DNA from: Rothia mucilaginosa
GTDB lineage: Bacteria > Actinomycetota > Actinomycetes > Actinomycetales > Micrococcaceae
DNA: 64,000 nt
Assembly: GCF_001061665.1 (NCBI RefSeq)
Contig: NZ_JVSP01000014.1
Span: 186,001 to 250,000 of the forward strand
Direction of reading: 5' to 3'
Position numbers and translations under genes: made by a program. This document shows positions 61,701-64,000 of the stretch, one piece after another (position 1 is the first letter of the stretch; the number at the start of each line of letters is the position of its first letter). The notes beneath the pieces are model-generated. The model worked only from the letters and a program-made list of their open reading frames with translations. It was not told the origin of the DNA and did no database searches.

Positions 61701-64000
61701 TTCGATAATGCGGGCGCGCACCGCGAGGGCCCAGGGGGCGTGCACCGAGTAGCCCAAGGGCGAGTGGAGAATCAGCCGCCAATCGCCCAGCTCGTCGCGG
61801 TGACGTTCCACGATGAGGCGCCGGTCGGAGGGAACGGCACCCGTGGATTCGCGCTGCTCGCGCAGGTAGGCCAGCAGATTGTCCACGGCCCAGCGGTCCA
61901 GGCCGAGCTGCTCGAGCTGTCGGCGGGCGGCGGGTGCATCCGCGGCCTCCAGAGAGGCGAGGGCTCGGGTGAAGGCGCCCGTTTGCAGGCCCAGGGCATA
62001 GGGGCGTCCTGCGCGGTCGCCGTGCCAGAAGGGCAGGCGCGCGGGCAGACCGGGGGCGGGGGTAACGCGCACCGCGTCGTGGGTGATTTCCTCGATGCGC
62101 CAGCTGCTGGCGCCGAGGGTGATGACCTCGCCGGCTCGGGATTCGTAGACCATTTCCTCGTCGAGCTCGCCGACGCGCTTGGGGCCGCGTTCCTCGTCCC
62201 CGCCGACGAGGTAGACGGGAAAGAGACCGCGGTCGGGGATGGTTCCGCCGCTCGTGACGGCGAGGCGCTGAGCCCCGGGGCGGCCCTCGATACTGCCGGA
62301 GGGTGCCTGCTCGGTGGGGGTTCGATCCCAGAGGATGCGCGGGCGCAGCTCGGCGAACTCGTCGGAGGGGTAGCGGCCGGCGAGCATTTCGAGCGTGGCG
62401 TCGAAGAGGGCGCGGGGCAGCTCGGCGTAGGGGGCGCTGCGGCGCAGAGCCTCGTACCAGGAGTCAACGCTGATGGGCCCGAGGGCGCAGGCGGCCACGG
62501 TCTGCTGGGCGAGCACATCCAGGGGGTTGGCGGGGATTGCGAGCGGCTCGAGGGTGCCGCTGCGCATACCCGCGAGGGTCACGGTCGCCCCGAGGAGGTC
62601 GCCGCGGTGCTTGGGATAGAAGACGCCGCGGGAGATATCGCCCACGCGGTGGCCGGCGCGGCCCACGCGCTGCAGGGCGGAGGCGACGGAGGGAGGCGCG
62701 GCCACCTGAATGACGAGGTCCACGTGGCCCATATCGATACCCAGTTCGAGGGAGCTGGTGGCCACCACGCAGCGCAGGGTTCCGCCCTTGAGCGCCTCCT
62801 CGATGAGGGTGCGCTGTTCCTTGGAGACGGAGCCGTGGTGGGCGCGGGCCAGGGGAGGAACGGCCTCGGGGGAGTTCACATCAGTCTGTGCGGCGTACTC
62901 CTCGGGGTCGATGCCCCGCCGGGCGAGCTCGCGGCGCAGGTGAATGTCGTTGAGCGCCGCGGTGAGCTTTTCGGCAAGCCCGCGGGAGTTCACGAAAACG
63001 ATCGTAGAACGGTTGTTCTCGATGTGGTCGACGATGCGTTCCTGCACTCGGGGCCAGATGGAGGTCTCGGCGCGCCCCTCCGTCCCGCCCGCGGCCTCCG
63101 CGTAGGCCTCTGCGGGGTCAAGAACGGCGTTGAGGCCGAAGGAGGCGAGCTCCTCCGCGGCGGCTCCGCCCGTTCCGCCGGTTTCGTCCCCGGGCACTCC
63201 GGGAGCCTCGGAACCGGCCGAGGGTGCGGTGGGGAAAACCCCGATGGCATCCTCGAGGGTGTAGCCGGGGGCGGAGGGGCTTTCTGCGGAAGGGTCGGCG
63301 GAGGGATCGGCAACGGGCATGGCGGCGGGAAAGGCCGGTTTCGGTGCGCCTCCTGCCCCCTCGCCCGGCCCGTAGAGCCCCTGCCCGTAATCGTTTGCCC
63401 CGCCGAGGGCCGCCATATCGGGAACGGGAACGCTCAGGCTCAGGTCCCAGCGCTTGGGTACCGGTTTGTTGACGATGTTCACGGGCTGCACGCCGCCCAG
63501 AAAACGGGCCACAGCGTCGGGGTTCTCGATGGTCGCGGAGAGCCCGATGCGCTGGGCGGGTTCGGGCAGGAGCGCGTCCAGGCGCTCGAGGGAAACGGCC
63601 AGGTGCGCCCCGCGCTTGGTGGCGGCCAGGTTGTGAATCTCATCCACGATGACCGTGGTGACGCCGGTGAGGGTGTCGCGGGCGGCGCTGGTGAGCATGA
63701 GGTAGAGAGACTCGGGGGTGGTGATGAGGATGTCGGGTGGGTTGCTGATGAGCTGGCGGCGCTCGCGGGCGGGGGTGTCGCCGCTACGCACACCCACGGT
63801 AATGAGGGGCTCCTCCGGCGCGTTTTCGGTGTCCGCGGCGCTCAGTCGCGTGATGCCGGCCAGCGGTGCCCGCAGGTTGCGTTCGACGTCGGCGCCGAGG
63901 GCTTTGAGGGGCGAAATGTAGAGAATCCGCGTGCCGCGCGGAGGCTGCGCGGCGCCGGCGGCCCGCTCACGGTGTTCGCGGTAGAGGGCGTCGAGGGACC
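58731..64000 (-). CDS. lhr: Lhr-type ATP-dependent helicase (N-terminus beyond the window)
   Basis: About 1755 residues are visible. The frame runs open to the right edge, so the N-terminus and Walker A lie outside. Visible motifs in order are TRILYISPLKALGADVERN (motif Ia), TPESLYLML, VDEIHNLA (DEIH box), GLSATIENPDAVARFLGG (III), VNSRGLAEKL (IV) and LQRVGRAGHRVGD (VI). The long C-terminal half is the Lhr-specific winged-helix and DEAD_assoc-type region, ending RGLSMRRSL. Lhr translocates 3' to 5' and acts in DNA repair in mycobacteria. An Ala/Gly/Pro-rich insert of about 110 residues separates the two RecA domains (near 63,060-63,430), which is not usual for the family. Confidence 0.92.
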   Translation of the reverse strand, partial: SLDALYREHRERAAGAAQPPRGTRILYISPLKALGADVERNLRAPLAGITRLSAADTENAPEEPLITVGVRSGDTPARERRQLISNPPDILITTPESLYLMLTSAARDTLTGVTTVIVDEIHNLAATKRGAHLAVSLERLDALLPEPAQRIGLSATIENPDAVARFLGGVQPVNIVNKPVPKRWDLSLSVPVPDMAALGGANDYGQGLYGPGEGAGGAPKPAFPAAMPVADPSADPSAESPSAPGYTLEDAIGVFPTAPSAGSEAPGVPGDETGGTGGAAAEELASFGLNAVLDPAEAYAEAAGGTEGRAETSIWPRVQERIVDHIENNRSTIVFVNSRGLAEKLTAALNDIHLRRELARRGIDPEEYAAQTDVNSPEAVPPLARAHHGSVSKEQRTLIEEALKGGTLRCVVATSSLELGIDMGHVDLVIQVAAPPSVASALQRVGRAGHRVGDISRGVFYPKHRGDLLGATVTLAGMRSGTLEPLAIPANPLDVLAQQTVAACALGPISVDSWYEALRRSAPYAELPRALFDATLEMLAGRYPSDEFAELRPRILWDRTPTEQAPSGSIEGRPGAQRLAVTSGGTIPDRGLFPVYLVGGDEERGPKRVGELDEEMVYESRAGEVITLGASSWRIEEITHDAVRVTPAPGLPARLPFWHGDRAGRPYALGLQTGAFTRALASLEAADAPAARRQLEQLGLDRWAVDNLLAYLREQRESTGAVPSDRRLIVERHRDELGDWRLILHSPLGYSVHAPWALAVRARIIERYGVDASVMAADDGIILRLPAMEDVPPGADLFLFDPDELEGIVTDSVADSALFGSRFRENAARALLLPRRNPGKRTPLWQQRQRAAQLLDVARKYPEFPILLETARECLQDVYDLPALLQVHRALESRSIALMEVETEAPSPFARTLLFEYVAEHLYDADAPAAERRAAALALDPAMLAELLGTTGLRELLDPAVLTQTLARLQRTGERYRASGVEGAADLLRQLGPLSARELAERLRPESVEPEPATPDRPDEPRPAEPPVSEEYARELAERLVHARRAYSFEGPGTPESGPQLYYAAVEDAARLRDGLGIMPAAALPLAFLEPVAEPLEDLVSRFARTHIPFGAHEAAAHFSRLTPVGTGVLLPVLLRLQRQRRVTSGEFLPEVMRGASEWAEGPGGSPEWVDVQVLRTIRARSLAALRQEIEPVPARAYGFFLPAWQNVRSLSVRVARPLAEASAYGAYLEPQRTARIIDEAPAPLTSAAPENAREEQTGAPNGAQGLDEPALQEELLTAIDQLAGVRMPASALETLILPARVKGYRPHLLDELMMTGRVFFTGAGRLGGASQHSDGWIRLHLSESAPLTLGPGYPADFLREEEPELLERLQTPGTLEHAIHEALAHGGLFVPALRERVVQILSGAAAPGQTVSFPDAAELSSALWRLVWAGVLTNDSFGPVRATLAGVRSAHPTPAAAPRLSRVGRRGAGRIAAARASMGRSLRGGYAGGGPPPVAPQDSGRFSRVDSLLGEPLDPTVAALARADLLLDRYGVLTRGCLQGEDSPGGFSQLYRIYSEAEDRALVRRGYFIEGLGAAQFAAPATVDALRSAADRLGPRDERPRRTATEEVFGTFTVTLLAATDPANPYGAALAWPELPKLSEGSAPLRHRPARKAGACVVLVDGAPVLYLERGAKTLLIFTTDPVLLEAAAPAIARMMDSGGMDKISIEKVNDVELLTDSPTLNRQGEDPVQILRRALQHQGFYATVRGLSMRRSL

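Overview
The window is high-GC actinobacterial chromosome. Several features point to the Micrococcaceae, most likely the genus Rothia (genus-level inference only): Tat-type lipoprotein signals, a purS-purQ-purL operon, a compact SRP RNA beside tRNA-Ser and dnaX, HtaA-family haem proteins ending in an LAxTG-type sorting signal, and an Lhr helicase. Almost every gene ends in a strong GC-rich hairpin. I see no rRNA, insertion sequence, prophage or CRISPR array.

Region 1 (1-17,265) is one oligopeptide ABC transporter: two permeases and a fused double ATPase, followed by six complete paralogous family-5 substrate-binding lipoproteins in tandem. Each has its own leader and terminator. The first three leaders share operator-like motifs. 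Region 2 (17,265-23,707, minus strand) holds a membrane protein of unknown function, a beta-glucoside-type PTS EIIBCA whose leader carries a BglG/LicT-type antiterminator target, and a cation P-type ATPase. Region 3 (23,903-30,362) is a haem acquisition island: hmuTUV, a three-domain HtaA surface protein, and a divergent haem oxygenase. The shared htaA/hmuO intergenic region holds a DtxR-like site and two tandem dyads.

Region 4 (30,497-44,394) is mostly housekeeping: purSQL, an actinobacterial protein often labelled 3-methyladenine glycosylase, an orphan excisionase-type DNA-binding protein with a dyad in its promoter, aspartokinase, a RecR with a long acidic tail, dnaX, the SRP RNA, tRNA-Ser(GGA), a small conserved protein, a TetR regulator and an alpha/beta hydrolase. 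Region 5 (44,676-57,319) holds a queuosine-precursor transporter, two tandem amino-acid permeases, a thioesterase, two related Cys-containing lipoproteins, an SRPBCC protein, tRNA-guanine transglycosylase, a DyP peroxidase, a GH76-like protein and an RluA-type pseudouridine synthase. Region 6 (57,320-64,000) is an AT-rich leader with a second TetR regulator, a 116-bp imperfect inverted repeat, and the C-terminal part of an Lhr helicase cut by the window edge.

The common theme is nutrient capture in a host-associated, peptide-rich niche: peptides (Opp plus six binding proteins), haem iron (Hmu/HtaA/HmuO), beta-glucosides (PTS), amino acids (two permeases) and queuosine precursors (transporter plus Tgt). 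The most unusual features are the six-fold binding-protein array with shared leader motifs, the PTS antitermination leader, and the haem-oxygenase operator region.
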